Shown: positions 8,972-18,470, numbered from the stretch's first letter. The stretch is 64,000 nt of DNA from Bacteroidales bacterium (GCA_024686335.1 JAILCI010000022.1:41271-105270), one strand, 5' to 3'. The notes: generated by a model from the sequence alone, not told the origin. Program-made: numbers and translations.

Positions 8972-10114
8972 ATGTCTAAAACTCTTGTTAATGTCATTAC
9001 TGAGGACAATCCTATCCCTGCATTTCTTTTTGTTAAAGAGAAATTTGAATTAGGAGATCGCATTATATACATATCTGCGAAAGATACGGAGGATGATTTG
9101 GATTGGCTTGACGAAATTGATGGAGTGAGCGCTGATCTTGTTGAGAAAATAATCTTGAAAAAAGATGGCGATGAATTTAAGTATGAGCAGATTTGTCGTA
9201 ATATTTTAGCTCATTTGCAAAAAGGTGTCCAATACTGCGTGAATTTGGCCGGAGGAACGCGTTACATGGCTTTGGCAGTGCAGAATGTCTTCAAAGGTTT
9301 CAATGCTCAGTTCTTCTATGTCAATGTGGAGGATAACACTATCATTCAATCTATCTTTGATGACAGCATATATGATGATGACGATTACGTTTATCCAATC
9401 AAATATAAGATGACAGTAGCGGAGTATATGCATGCTCATGCATTAGACCATGATCTAGAGAAACCAGACCATTGTCCATTGTTGTCTTTTGAAATGGCTG
9501 ATATAATGTTCAAGTACTGTTCGAAAAATCTTTTTTCTGAGAGGGACAAATTGATTATTAAGATGTTGCGTGATGATTATCGAGGCCACCGAAAAGTAAT
9601 ACCCATCGCTGAAATAGAAAATCCTAAATCGAAAAAACGCTCTCCGATTCCAGATATTCGCCGATTCCTATCTCTTATTTCCTTTAGCTATAAGGATGAC
9701 AAATTGACAAAGGACCAGATAGAATGGATAACAGGCGGTTGGTTTGAGGAGTATGTCTATTATATGGTGATGAACTGTGTGAAACCTGACGATGCCAAGA
9801 TAGGTGTCCATATTTTCAGAAAAGGGATTAAGCGCGATAATGAGTTGGATGTGGTTTTTATGAAAAACAACAGATTATTTGTTATTGAATGCAAGAGTGG
9901 AGTAGATACGGAGCGTATGTTTAATGAGGTAGTTTATAAAGCTACAGCTCTGCGTGAGGCATTGCTAGGTGTTTCGTGCTATAGCTATATTGCTTCCCTA
10001 AAAAATGATCCGGATGGTTCTCTCAAAAAGATTGCACAATATATGGACATTGAATTCTGGGATCATGAAATCATGGTTAAGAAACTCAAGAAAACCCTGA
10101 AGCAACTCCAATAA
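8972..10114 (+). CDS. Card1/Can2-like CARF-PD-(D/E)XK nuclease (DUF1887 family)
   Basis: 380 residues from the ATG at 8972 (MSKTLVNVITEDNP). Residues 1-130 look like a CARF sensor: an opening beta strand and NLAGGTRYMA at 91-100, the ring-nucleotide motif. The C-terminal part has a restriction-like nuclease core: ELDVV with D293, then FVIECKSG with E306 and K308, preceded by GGWFEEY. Characterised relatives (Card1, Can2) are type III CRISPR accessory nucleases switched on by cyclic tetra-adenylate that cut nucleic acids and stall growth or phage. No cas gene, repeat array or cyclase is in this window; neighbours are housekeeping genes. The family call is strong, the activator is inferred. Confidence 0.8.
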   Translation: MSKTLVNVITEDNPIPAFLFVKEKFELGDRIIYISAKDTEDDLDWLDEIDGVSADLVEKIILKKDGDEFKYEQICRNILAHLQKGVQYCVNLAGGTRYMALAVQNVFKGFNAQFFYVNVEDNTIIQSIFDDSIYDDDDYVYPIKYKMTVAEYMHAHALDHDLEKPDHCPLLSFEMADIMFKYCSKNLFSERDKLIIKMLRDDYRGHRKVIPIAEIENPKSKKRSPIPDIRRFLSLISFSYKDDKLTKDQIEWITGGWFEEYVYYMVMNCVKPDDAKIGVHIFRKGIKRDNELDVVFMKNNRLFVIECKSGVDTERMFNEVVYKATALREALLGVSCYSYIASLKNDPDGSLKKIAQYMDIEFWDHEIMVKKLKKTLKQLQ

Positions 10115-10116
10115 AA

Positions 10117-10144
10117 AAGAATGGCGGAGAAATCCACCATTCTT
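10117..10144 (+). terminator. Hairpin terminator after the CARF nuclease gene
   Basis: Arms 10117-10128 and 10133-10144, 12 bp with one mismatch, loop of 4. Confidence 0.55.
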
Positions 10145-10196
10145 ATATCAAAATTGTTTTAGTTGAAGTTGAATCTTGAGTTTCGGGAAATCTAAA

Positions 10197-10258
10197 ACTG
10201 TCAACTGATAACTGATAACTGTCAACTATCAACTATCAACTATCAACTATCAACTGTC
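10197..10258. repeat. Degenerate short tandem repeat (CAACTATCAA type)
   Basis: Runs of CAACTATCAA and CTGATAA units between converging genes; the same type recurs at 15222-15380. Confidence 0.7.
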
Positions 10259-10262
10259 TGTC

Positions 10263-11009
10263 CTATTTCAGGTCAAATCCGAATTCGGCTCCCGGTTTCT
10301 TCTCAACCGGCTTTTTGCCGTAGCGAAGGACGATCATATTGCGTGTGCCACGCAAGGTGATGCGCTCGTTTTCAACCCACAAAGCGGTGCCTTCGCGAAG
10401 ACCAGCGACAGTACGATACTGATTTACTGCAAGATATTCGTTCAGACGAACCTGACGTGTTTCGCCGCCATGACGGATGCTATCGTTGATTTTCTCTGGA
10501 TATGGATCGATGTAGTGCGGGTTGATCTGGAACGGAACTAAGTCAAGGCACTGGAAACTCTCCGGCATCACGATGGGCATGTCGTTGGTGGTGCAGAGGG
10601 TAGGGCAGGCAACGTTAGAACCGGCACTCCAACCGATGTACGGTGTGCCTTCCATAACTTTGCGGCGTATGGGCTCGATGAGTTTGTGACGATGCAACTC
10701 AGCTACCAAATGGAACGTGTTGCCACCACCCACCATGATAAGGTCAGCCTTGTTGATGGCCTCTACTGGATCTTTGGCTTTGTGGACAGAGACGATGGTC
10801 TTGCCAAAAGTCTTAAATACGTTTTGAACACGCTCAGTATAAGCATCATAGCTCTCTGGATATACCTTGCCGGCGATGTCTACTCCTGCATAAGGAATGA
10901 AGACGATTTTTTTGGCTGTGTTCTGTAAAAACTCCTCTATAAGAGGCATGCACCAGGAGAGATAAGGCTCTTTGTAATTGGTGGAATTGCTGATAAGTAA
11001 CAGTTTCAT
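10263..11009 (-). CDS. pepE: Peptidase E (alpha-aspartyl dipeptidase)
   Basis: 248 residues from the ATG at 11009 (MKLLLISNST). GGGNTFHL near residue 94 and GWSAGSN with nucleophile S128 are the PepE signature; H165 in NPHYID lies where the third catalytic residue is expected. This cytoplasmic S51 serine peptidase cuts N-terminal Asp-Xaa dipeptides. An upstream ATG at 11060 would add 17 residues but sits at the -7 box, so it is not used here. Divergent from the DUF819 gene. Confidence 0.9.
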   Translation of the reverse strand: MKLLLISNSTNYKEPYLSWCMPLIEEFLQNTAKKIVFIPYAGVDIAGKVYPESYDAYTERVQNVFKTFGKTIVSVHKAKDPVEAINKADLIMVGGGNTFHLVAELHRHKLIEPIRRKVMEGTPYIGWSAGSNVACPTLCTTNDMPIVMPESFQCLDLVPFQINPHYIDPYPEKINDSIRHGGETRQVRLNEYLAVNQYRTVAGLREGTALWVENERITLRGTRNMIVLRYGKKPVEKKPGAEFGFDLK

Positions 11010-11057
11010 AAGCTTATATTGTTTAATGTGAATAATTCTTGGAAAAGATTTACGGTG

Positions 11058-11085
11058 CAAAAGTATAGATTTTTTTGTATGTTTG
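11058..11085. promoter_or_regulatory. Back-to-back -7 boxes of pepE and the DUF819 gene
   Basis: 11058-11065 reads TACTTTTG on the minus strand (pepE); 11078-11085 reads TATGTTTG on the plus strand (DUF819 gene). Only 12 bp separate them, so the two transcripts may compete. Confidence 0.45.
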
Positions 11086-11124
11086 CACCTTCTTTTTTAT
11101 TTGTAGAACTAAAAATAGATTTAT

Positions 11125-12306
11125 ATGGGTATATCAATCGCGATGCTTATAGGTTATTTTCTATTTCCTATTCTCATCATTCTACTTTTTACAAAGGTTA
11201 AATGGACACGGAAGATTGGCACTGTTATGATGGCATATGCTGTGGGTATCATTATCGCACTCACAGGAATTCTCCCGACTGGCGCTGAGCCTGGTGCCGA
11301 ACAACTGGCTTCTTGGCAGAAACTGCTTATGAATGTCGCCGTTCCTCTTGCCATTCCGTTGATGCTTTTCAACTCCGATTTCAAATTGTGGACCAAGTCG
11401 CTGCCCAAAACAATGGCGGTGCTCTTGGGCGGTATCTTCTCAGTGGTTGTGGCTTTGGTGGCTGGATACTTCGTCTTCCGCAACCAGGATGTTCCCCAAT
11501 TCGAAAAGGTAGCGGCCATGATGACCGGTATCTACACCGGTGGCACTATGAACTTCAACTCCCTTGGACTTGCTCTTAACGTCGATCCAAGCCTGATAGT
11601 TCTTACCTTGACCTTTGAGGAGATTGTGACTTTCCCATTCATCCTTTTTATCGTTGCGGGTGGTTACAAGCTCTTCCGCAAGTTCTTGCCTTTCCCCGAT
11701 ACAACTGTCGAAGAGACTGATGCTCTCGAAATCAAAACCGATGAGGAATCCTTCGAGAGTTATAGCGGCATGCTCAAACCCAAGACCTTTGGAAAGATGA
11801 TGCTAGGTTTTCTGCTCTCAGTTCTTTTCCTTGCTATAGGCGCGGGTCTTTCTCTGCTTATCACTCATAAGTTAAATGAATTGGTTGTGATTTTAACCAT
11901 CACTACACTTTCTATTATCGCCTCCTTCAGCAAGAAGATTCGTGAACTGCCTAAAACATTTGAACTGGGTATGTTCTTCATCCTGATCTTCAGCGTGGTG
12001 GTTGCCTCACAGTTCAATATCTATGCTATCAACAAGTCTACATTAACCATTATGTGGTACATTCTCTTCGTGATGGTGATTTCTATAGTATTACACCTTA
12101 TCATATGTCGTATTTTCAAAGTGAACGGCGACCTCTTTACGGTTGGTCACATTAGCCTTCTCTGTTCTCCGCCATTCGTCCCGCCTATCGTTGAAGCCCT
12201 CGGCAATAAGAAGGTGCTCCTCAGCGGTATCGTCATTGGTTTGGCCGGTTACGCCATAGGTAACTACCTCGGTGTTGCCATCGCCGCTCTTCTGGGTGCT
12301 TTGTAG
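11125..12306 (+). CDS. DUF819 family inner membrane protein
   Basis: 393 residues with about 11 hydrophobic segments throughout. The motif GIYTGGTMNFNSLGLAL and the paired-half layout with a charged central loop (about 190-220) fit DUF819 (YjcL-like), a transporter-like family distantly related to other inverted-repeat permeases. Substrate unknown. Single-gene unit with its own -7 box. Confidence 0.8.
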   Translation: MGISIAMLIGYFLFPILIILLFTKVKWTRKIGTVMMAYAVGIIIALTGILPTGAEPGAEQLASWQKLLMNVAVPLAIPLMLFNSDFKLWTKSLPKTMAVLLGGIFSVVVALVAGYFVFRNQDVPQFEKVAAMMTGIYTGGTMNFNSLGLALNVDPSLIVLTLTFEEIVTFPFILFIVAGGYKLFRKFLPFPDTTVEETDALEIKTDEESFESYSGMLKPKTFGKMMLGFLLSVLFLAIGAGLSLLITHKLNELVVILTITTLSIIASFSKKIRELPKTFELGMFFILIFSVVVASQFNIYAINKSTLTIMWYILFVMVISIVLHLIICRIFKVNGDLFTVGHISLLCSPPFVPPIVEALGNKKVLLSGIVIGLAGYAIGNYLGVAIAALLGAL

Positions 12307-12363
12307 CTATTTGATGTTGATATTTTTTTCACCGATTTCAGCACATGATTCATTAAAATCAAC

Positions 12364-12371
12364 TATCTTTG
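12364..12371 (+). promoter_or_regulatory. -7 box for the T9SS cargo gene
   Basis: TATCTTTG, 30 bp before the ATG at 12402. Confidence 0.5.
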
Positions 12372-12401
12372 CATTTTAAAATACAATCTAATAATTAGCA
12401 T

Positions 12402-13367
12402 ATGAAAAAATCAATTTTTACCCTGTTAATCGCATTTACCTTCGGTTTTATCTCCGCCCAGACGGTCCCGAATGGCGACTTTGAAAGCTGGAATGGAAAT
12501 ACTCCGGATTCATGGACTACCTCCCTGAACGGTAATATCATTACTGAACTTTTTGGAATGGAAGTCCCTGTTCCGGTATCCGTTTCCTTCGGCTCATCCA
12601 CAACAGATGCTCACGGTGGTACCGCTGCTCTTCAGCTCGCACCTTCCACCTTTGGCATTCCTGGTACTGAATACAGCTACCTTATGCCTGGCATCGCCCA
12701 GCTGGGTTCCGCAGATCAGTTTAATATCCCTTTGTCTCTGATTATGGATATTGCACAAGGTAATATTTCAAATCTGGATTCTATGGATCTCTCTGCATTG
12801 GCTACCCTGACACAGTTGCTGGCTAAAGGTTTGCCCTGCACTTCAACTCCTTATGGCGTTAAGATGTGGGTGAAATATCAACCCGCTGAGGGCGATACTC
12901 TTACCGTGATTGCTTTCACCAAGAGTAATGGCGTTCCTGCTTCCTACGCGTACTATATGTCTAGTACCCCATACAGCGACTATACCCAAATCGAACTCCA
13001 GTTTGATGATCCGCTTGCCGCTTGTGACAGCATCTTTATCGGAATTCTCACCTCTGGCTTCAATGCTCATGAGGGTACAATCCTCAAGGTGGATGATATC
13101 ACGCTGAACTATGACAATACAGCAGTCTCTGATCATATTGACGATGTCATCGATATCTATCCTAACCCTACGACTGACATGTTGAACATTACGGGCATGA
13201 CTGACCAGTTCAGCTATCAGCTCTATGATCTGACTGGCCGTTTGCTGCTCTCCGGCAACGGCGATACGCGGACGACAGTCAATGTCTCTGCACTTCCTAC
13301 TGGCGTCTATTTGCTGCATCTGCAGTCCAACGATCAAGTTGTGACCCGTAAGGTTGTCGTCAGATAA
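12402..13367 (+). CDS. Secreted protein with type IX secretion (type A) sorting domain
   Basis: 321 residues. Signal peptide to about residue 19 (FISAQ), then NGDFESWNGNTPDSW, the opening of a PCMD-like beta-sandwich seen in Bacteroidota surface proteins. The last ~75 residues are a T9SS type A domain: IYPNPTTDMLNI, then YDLTGRLLLSG and LPTGVYLLHLQSN...RKVVVR. Such proteins are exported by Sec and then carried across the outer membrane by T9SS, the C-terminal domain being removed. It shows that the host has T9SS. The biological target of the N-terminal part is unknown. The next gene starts 1 bp after the stop. Confidence 0.85.
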   Translation: MKKSIFTLLIAFTFGFISAQTVPNGDFESWNGNTPDSWTTSLNGNIITELFGMEVPVPVSVSFGSSTTDAHGGTAALQLAPSTFGIPGTEYSYLMPGIAQLGSADQFNIPLSLIMDIAQGNISNLDSMDLSALATLTQLLAKGLPCTSTPYGVKMWVKYQPAEGDTLTVIAFTKSNGVPASYAYYMSSTPYSDYTQIELQFDDPLAACDSIFIGILTSGFNAHEGTILKVDDITLNYDNTAVSDHIDDVIDIYPNPTTDMLNITGMTDQFSYQLYDLTGRLLLSGNGDTRTTVNVSALPTGVYLLHLQSNDQVVTRKVVVR

Positions 13368-13368
13368 T

Positions 13369-14298
13369 ATGCGCATCTGGCTTGCTCCGCTAGACGGAAT
13401 AACAAATTTTCAATTTAGAAATTGTCTATGTCGTCATGTGAACGGCATAGACATTTTTATTGCCCCTTTTTTGCCGGTCCAGGAGCTTTCTAAACTTAAT
13501 GTGAAGAAGTGGAAAGACCTTTGGCCAGCAAACAATACAATTCGTCCTATGACGCCACAGTTGATGGGCAATAATCCCGCCCATTTTGTGGATACACTCA
13601 ACGAGTTGCATCGTGAATATGGTTATACCTCGTTCAATTGGAATATAGGTTGTCCTGTGGCGCAAGTGGTCCGTCGTACGCGTGGGTGTGGGGTGATGCC
13701 TCATCCGGAGATTGTCGAGGCAGTCGTAAAGGCCGTCACTGAGCAGACTCCTTTCCAATTTTCTCTGAAGATGCGCCTGGGACTGCACAACAAGTCCGAA
13801 AGCCTTGAGATTCTCGATAGAGTCCAGAACTATCCCTTGGAATATGTGGTCATACATCCTCGCTTAGGCGAGCAGATGTATGAAGGGATTCCCGACTGGA
13901 ACGCTTTAGAGGAGTGCCTCCTACATACATCTCACCGTCTTATCTACAGCGGTGACGTCTGGACGAAAGATGATTATGACCGTCTTCAGGAGCGGTTTCC
14001 AACCATCCAAGACTGGATGCTGGGACGTCCTATACTCTGCAATCCGTTTCTTGCAGAAGAGATTAAAGGATTGGATACTGGTGACGAGAAGGAGCGGTTT
14101 CTGCGCTATTACCAGCGTTATGCCGATGAACTGCTGGAAACGCGCAAAGAGAAGAGCACGCTCTTTATCTTGAAAGAGTTATGGCACTATTACGCCACCT
14201 TCGCCGGTATTACTGCTGACGAATTGAAGACATTATTGCGTATTAATGATTTCGAGCCTTTCTACGAACGCTCTCTGATGTTTTTAAAAAGGGATTAG
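13369..14298 (+). CDS. tRNA-dihydrouridine synthase
   Basis: 309 residues from the ATG at 13369 (MRIWLAPLDGITNFQFR), one base after the previous stop. Flavin TIM barrel: APLDGITN at the start, NIGCPVAQVVRRTRGCG with the catalytic cysteine, LKMRLG and the HPRLG/SGDVW region. Reduces uridine in tRNA D-loops using FMN and NAD(P)H. Which Dus subgroup it belongs to is not decided. Its stop overlaps the stop of nadA on the other strand by 4 bp. Confidence 0.9.
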   Translation: MRIWLAPLDGITNFQFRNCLCRHVNGIDIFIAPFLPVQELSKLNVKKWKDLWPANNTIRPMTPQLMGNNPAHFVDTLNELHREYGYTSFNWNIGCPVAQVVRRTRGCGVMPHPEIVEAVVKAVTEQTPFQFSLKMRLGLHNKSESLEILDRVQNYPLEYVVIHPRLGEQMYEGIPDWNALEECLLHTSHRLIYSGDVWTKDDYDRLQERFPTIQDWMLGRPILCNPFLAEEIKGLDTGDEKERFLRYYQRYADELLETRKEKSTLFILKELWHYYATFAGITADELKTLLRINDFEPFYERSLMFLKRD

Positions 14299-15215
14299 GA
14301 GAGGTCCAGCATCTTTTGAATGGGTGCGAGAGCCTTCTTCATCAACTCGGGTTCGATAAGCAACTCGGGTTCCTCATTTAGGAGCGCCTGGTAGATGTTT
14401 TCCAAATTGTTTTTCTTCATACTGCCGCAATCGTGGGCCAGATCACCATTGTAGAGGGTGTAGAAGGTCTTGTTGGGATTGCGTTTCTTCAACTCGTGCA
14501 GGATGCCGCTCTCGGTGGCCACGATGAAGGCTTGGTCCTCGCTTTCGCTGATGAACTTGATCATGGCTGCGGTAGACCCAACAAAGTCGGCATGCTCGAG
14601 GAACTCACGACGACATTCTGGATGTGCCACGATTTTGACACCGGGATAGGACTCTTTCAGCAACTCCAGATCTTCGATGGTGTAGTGGTCATGGATGCGG
14701 CACATACCGTCCCACAAGAGCATCTGACGACCGGTCTGGCGGTTGATGTAGTCGCCCAGGTTCTGGTCAGGGGTGAAGAGAATCTTCGCGTCGGCGGGCA
14801 ACGTGTTGACGAGTCGCAATGCGTTTCCGGAGGTCACGATCAGGTCGGACAATGCCTTGACGGCAGCCGTGCAGTTGACATATGACAAAACGAGATAGTC
14901 GGGATGCTCTTCCTTGAAACGAGCCAGGTCGGCAGCGCGACAGCCGTCGGCAAGACAGCAACCGGCGCTCATGTCGGGCACGAGCACTTTCTTGTCGGGA
15001 TTCAGAATTTTGGCCGTCTCAGCCATGAAGTGCACGCCGGCAAACAGGATGATGCTGGCGTCGGTGCTGGCAGCCTTGCGAGCTAAAGCCAAACTGTCAC
15101 CCACAAAATCTGCTATCTCCTGCACCTCGGGTAGGGTGTAATAGTGCGCTAAAATGATTGCGTTTTTCTGCTTACGCATCCGTTCGATTCCTTCAATGTA
15201 TTGCTCTTTTGTCAT
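14295..15215 (-). CDS. nadA: Quinolinate synthase A
   Basis: 306 residues. AIILAHYYTLPEVQEIADFVGDS opens the first of three pseudo-symmetric domains; conserved cysteines for the 4Fe-4S cluster are in DMSAGCCLADGC, in the HPECR region and in GDLAHDCGSM. Condenses iminoaspartate with dihydroxyacetone phosphate to quinolinate in NAD synthesis. nadB and nadC are not nearby. Preceded by a repeat-rich spacer. Confidence 0.95.
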   Translation of the reverse strand: MTKEQYIEGIERMRKQKNAIILAHYYTLPEVQEIADFVGDSLALARKAASTDASIILFAGVHFMAETAKILNPDKKVLVPDMSAGCCLADGCRAADLARFKEEHPDYLVLSYVNCTAAVKALSDLIVTSGNALRLVNTLPADAKILFTPDQNLGDYINRQTGRQMLLWDGMCRIHDHYTIEDLELLKESYPGVKIVAHPECRREFLEHADFVGSTAAMIKFISESEDQAFIVATESGILHELKKRNPNKTFYTLYNGDLAHDCGSMKKNNLENIYQALLNEEPELLIEPELMKKALAPIQKMLDLS

Positions 15216-15221
15216 AGACTT

Positions 15222-15380
15222 TATAAGTTATCAGTTATCAGTTATCAGTTATCAGTTTTTAGTTATTAGTCATTAGTTGTCAGTTGTTTGATATACGATA
15301 TTCGTTATTCGATATAGACAGTTCTATTTACTATTTACTATTAACTGTCAACTATCAACTGTCAACTGTCAACTATCAAC
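15222..15380. repeat. Degenerate tandem repeats (TTATCAG and CAACTGT types)
   Basis: Four TTATCAG units near 15228-15257, then variants, then CAACTGTCAACTATCAA units at 15346-15380, partly inverse to the first half, so the region could fold back on itself. No coding sequence seen. Confidence 0.7.
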
Positions 15381-15770
15381 TCACTCCCCCTCTCCCATCT
15401 GCGCTTTGATATATTCCAGTTGTCGACGGTCGCGTTTGGTGGGGCGGCCGAGACCATGGGGACGGTATTCGTAGGTGTGCAGCGTCTTCATGCGGTCATA
15501 CTCCTCCTGCGGGGTGAGGTCAGTGTAGAAGTCGGGAACCAAAGGCGCTCCCACGCGACTTTTCGGTGTGCCGAGCACCTGAACTTGTTTGTTGAGTTGT
15601 CCGATGTGCACGTCATAAATCTCCTCGGTTTTGACATCTTTGGATGGTTTTACATTGACACCATTGCACTTCACCTTGCCAGCGTTGCAAGCCTCGGTGG
15701 CAGCGGAGCGCGTCTTAAATAGTCGCACCATCCATAACCATTTGTCAATTCTGATATGCAGATTTTCCAT
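15381..15770 (-). CDS. S4-domain RNA-binding protein (Hsp15-like)
   Basis: 129 residues. Residues 5-65 form an S4 domain: RIDKWLWMVRLFKTRSAATEAC then GKVKCNGVNVKPSKDV. The rest is basic and ends in a charged tail. Hsp15 homologues bind stalled 50S subunits carrying peptidyl-tRNA and help recycle them. The size and domain fit; function in this group is inferred. Confidence 0.8.
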   Translation of the reverse strand: MENLHIRIDKWLWMVRLFKTRSAATEACNAGKVKCNGVNVKPSKDVKTEEIYDVHIGQLNKQVQVLGTPKSRVGAPLVPDFYTDLTPQEEYDRMKTLHTYEYRPHGLGRPTKRDRRQLEYIKAQMGEGE

Positions 15771-15776
15771 GACGAT

Positions 15777-16232
15777 TTATAACTTTTTCCAAACCATTGT
15801 GCGCCCAAAAGCCGGTACGCCGATATATCCGCGTACTCTCAACTTGGTTGCACTCTCAAACCACATCTTACTCTTGTAATATTTGCCGTGAACGGGATCG
15901 TAAATTTCACCGTCTTCCCATTTGTCGTCTTTGCTGTTGTATTTGAAATGGAACAGCAACTGAATCTTGTCGCCGGGTGTGTTGCGTTTGGAGGCGTCCG
16001 GATTCATGATGTCACGCTTGGGCGATCCATCTTTGAAAACAGGATTCTTGACCCAAATGATGCGTCCTTCGTAAGTGCCTGCGGAGGTCTTGTAAATCTT
16101 CACCTTGCAGTCTTCGTCAGACGTGTCATCGGAGATATAATAGGTGCCGATAATTTTATCAGCGGCTGATTGTCCAACCGCTGATAAAACCGTAAGGCAG
16201 AATATTCCCAATATGAGAATGTGTTTATACAT
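15777..16232 (-). CDS. DUF2147 family exported protein
   Basis: 151 residues with a signal peptide (to about VGQS, residue 21). The motifs IIGTYYISDD, YEGRIIWVKNP and LRVRGYIGVPAFGRTMVWKK are typical of DUF2147, a small lipocalin-like secreted family of unknown role in Bacteroidota. The stop lies 6 bp before the S4 gene; both may share the transcript of the DUF349 gene 2 bp upstream. Confidence 0.8.
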   Translation of the reverse strand: MYKHILILGIFCLTVLSAVGQSAADKIIGTYYISDDTSDEDCKVKIYKTSAGTYEGRIIWVKNPVFKDGSPKRDIMNPDASKRNTPGDKIQLLFHFKYNSKDDKWEDGEIYDPVHGKYYKSKMWFESATKLRVRGYIGVPAFGRTMVWKKL

Positions 16233-16234
16233 AA

Positions 16235-18382
16235 TTATTCTTGTGTGTTCTCAGTTGTCTCAGTTGGAGCTTCAGAAGCCTCTTCGCTGGTCTCCTCTTT
16301 CTTCGGAGCATCCATCATACGGATTTTGTATTCCAGATCTTTGATCTCCTCCTTGGCGGACTCGATCTTTTTGCGGAACTCAGCCGTGATGATTTCAGCA
16401 TTCTTGGAGTTGGAGAAGAATCCGAGGTTATTCTCCCAAAGGATGATATCCTCTCTCAGTTTCTGCAACTTGTTTTTGAGGAAGTTTTTCTCCTTGTCGA
16501 TGATCTTGTCAGCGTTAGGATTGTTGAGAATATTGTCGATTTTGTTTCTATAACGATTGTTTCTCAAGTCGCTGGCACTAATCTTCAACTCGGCGAAACG
16601 TTTGTCGAGAGCAGCACGATACTCAGTGTAGATTCTGTCCTTCTCTTTTTTAGGTACGAATCCGATCTCTAACCATTCGTTCTGATATTGTTTGATGGCT
16701 TCCATGTTTGCATTTCTGTCATCAGTGAACTCGTGGGTGAGAATCTTCTGAATCAACTCTTCTTTTTTCTTCAGGTTTTCAGCTTCAATGTCTTGGATGT
16801 TGTTGAAGTAATTAGCCTTGGCCTCGAAGAACTTGTCGCATGCGGCGCGGAAACGTTTCCAAATCTGATCGGAGTATTTGCGCGGGGTGGCACCGATAGC
16901 CTTCCATTCTGTTTGAAGTTTCAAGATGTCATTGGTGGCCTCTTTCCAGTCGGTACGATCGGCGATGCCTTCAGCCTGGATTGCAAGATTCAACTTCTGG
17001 TTGTAATTCTGCATTTGAGAATCCTTGATCTGCTGGAAATACTCTTTCTTCTGACCGAAGAACTTGTCCAAAGTGGATTTGAAACGATCCCAAATCTCGT
17101 CGTTTAACTTGGCCGGAGCCGGTCCTAAAGTCTTCCACATGTTCAACAGCTCGGTGAGCTTGTCGCTGGTCTCGTTGTACTCTTTCACAGAGTTGGCGTT
17201 CTTGGCGACGATCTCTTCAGCCTGTTCGCACAAAACGACTTTGGCATTGTAGTTGTTCTGCTCTTCGGCAAACAACTTGTCATAATGGTCTTTTCTGCGC
17301 TGGTTGATTTGGTCAGAAGCAGCTTTGAAGCGCTCCCAGATCTCCTCTTTCTTCTCCTCGGGAACCGGTCCGATCTCTTTCCATTGCTCGTGAAGGGCCT
17401 GTAAGTCGCGGAATGACTGATTGATAGAATCATTCAGCAACAATGTCTCAGCCTTTTCGCAGAGTTCCACCTTGCTTTCGAGGTTCTTCTTCAGATCCAA
17501 AGTGCGCATCTCTTTGTTGATACGGAGGATGTCGAAGAATTTTTCAACATAGAAATGATAGTTTTGCCAGAGAGTGGAGGATTCGGTTTGCGGAACCGGT
17601 CCGATGTTTTTCCATTGCTCTTGCAACTCTTTGAACTTGTCGTTCAGAGTTTTAAGGTGAGATTCTGTCTCGATGAGATTCTTGAGACTTTCAAGTATTT
17701 GGTTTTTAGCTTCAAGGTTTTTCACCTTCTGTGCTTCCAAGGCAGCGATGAATTTAGCCTTGGAGTCTTTATATTTTTGCATTGCGTTGTTGAAGCGAAC
17801 CTCCAGCGGATCAGCTTCGGGAGCCGGTGCGGGAGTCTCAGCCTCAGTGGCAGCTTCGGGGTTCTCCTCGGTAGCAGTTTCACTGTTCTTGAGCGCTTCG
17901 GCGTAGGCTGCTTCAGCAGCACGCTTCTTTTCACGTAAGAATTCAATAATCTTTGCTCTCAACACGCTCATACGTGTCTTGATAATGTTGAAGTTGGGCT
18001 CTTCGACGAGACGCTCCATCTCGGTGACCGACTGGTCGAGGTCGAGATTTGCGTATTCGCCTTCAATCTGCTCCATAGTCTCCTCAACGGGAGCGGGCTC
18101 CTCAGCGGGTGCCTCGGTGGTAGCAGCAGGCTCCTCATTCGCAGGAGTCTCAGCAGCAGGCTCTTCCTGTGCGGGAGCCTCAGCGGCAGTTTCTTCCTGA
18201 ACGGGGGCTTCAGCAACTGGCTCTTGTGCCGGCTCTTCAACCTTTGCGGTTTCAGTTTCCTCTGCAGGTGCGGAAGTTTCTGATGACGTAATGACGGTGG
18301 CTTCCTCTACAGAAGCTCCAGAGTTCACCTCTGCATTCTGATTCTCAGAATTTTCTTGGTGAAGAAGTTCTTGTTGTTCCAT
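16235..18382 (-). CDS. DUF349 repeat protein
   Basis: 715 residues. Residues 1-110 are a low-complexity acidic Ala/Pro/Glu stretch. After it come at least five helical DUF349 repeats of about 75 residues, each carrying W-x(5)-P or G, e.g. LQEQWKNIGPVPQ, LHEQWKEIGPVPEE, LLNMWKTLGPAPAK, LQTEWKAIGATPRK, YQNEWLEIGFVPKK. The C terminus is coiled coil. Function is unknown; no signal peptide, so probably cytoplasmic. Confidence 0.8.
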   Translation of the reverse strand: MEQQELLHQENSENQNAEVNSGASVEEATVITSSETSAPAEETETAKVEEPAQEPVAEAPVQEETAAEAPAQEEPAAETPANEEPAATTEAPAEEPAPVEETMEQIEGEYANLDLDQSVTEMERLVEEPNFNIIKTRMSVLRAKIIEFLREKKRAAEAAYAEALKNSETATEENPEAATEAETPAPAPEADPLEVRFNNAMQKYKDSKAKFIAALEAQKVKNLEAKNQILESLKNLIETESHLKTLNDKFKELQEQWKNIGPVPQTESSTLWQNYHFYVEKFFDILRINKEMRTLDLKKNLESKVELCEKAETLLLNDSINQSFRDLQALHEQWKEIGPVPEEKKEEIWERFKAASDQINQRRKDHYDKLFAEEQNNYNAKVVLCEQAEEIVAKNANSVKEYNETSDKLTELLNMWKTLGPAPAKLNDEIWDRFKSTLDKFFGQKKEYFQQIKDSQMQNYNQKLNLAIQAEGIADRTDWKEATNDILKLQTEWKAIGATPRKYSDQIWKRFRAACDKFFEAKANYFNNIQDIEAENLKKKEELIQKILTHEFTDDRNANMEAIKQYQNEWLEIGFVPKKEKDRIYTEYRAALDKRFAELKISASDLRNNRYRNKIDNILNNPNADKIIDKEKNFLKNKLQKLREDIILWENNLGFFSNSKNAEIITAEFRKKIESAKEEIKDLEYKIRMMDAPKKEETSEEASEAPTETTENTQE

Positions 18383-18442
18383 AACTTTTTAAAAAATTTT
18401 AGAATAAAAAATTAGAATAAAGATTGTTTATAAAATGAGGCG

Positions 18443-18470
18443 CAAAGATATTAAAATTATTGTATTTTTG
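18443..18470. promoter_or_regulatory. Divergent -7 boxes of the DUF349 gene and glyA
   Basis: 18443-18450 is TATCTTTG on the minus strand; 18463-18470 is TATTTTTG on the plus strand, 60 bp before glyA. Confidence 0.5.

Noticed and set aside
10197..10258. Possible CRISPR array next to the CARF nuclease
   Set aside because: Units are short, degenerate and without spacers; the same type of repeat occurs at 15222-15380.
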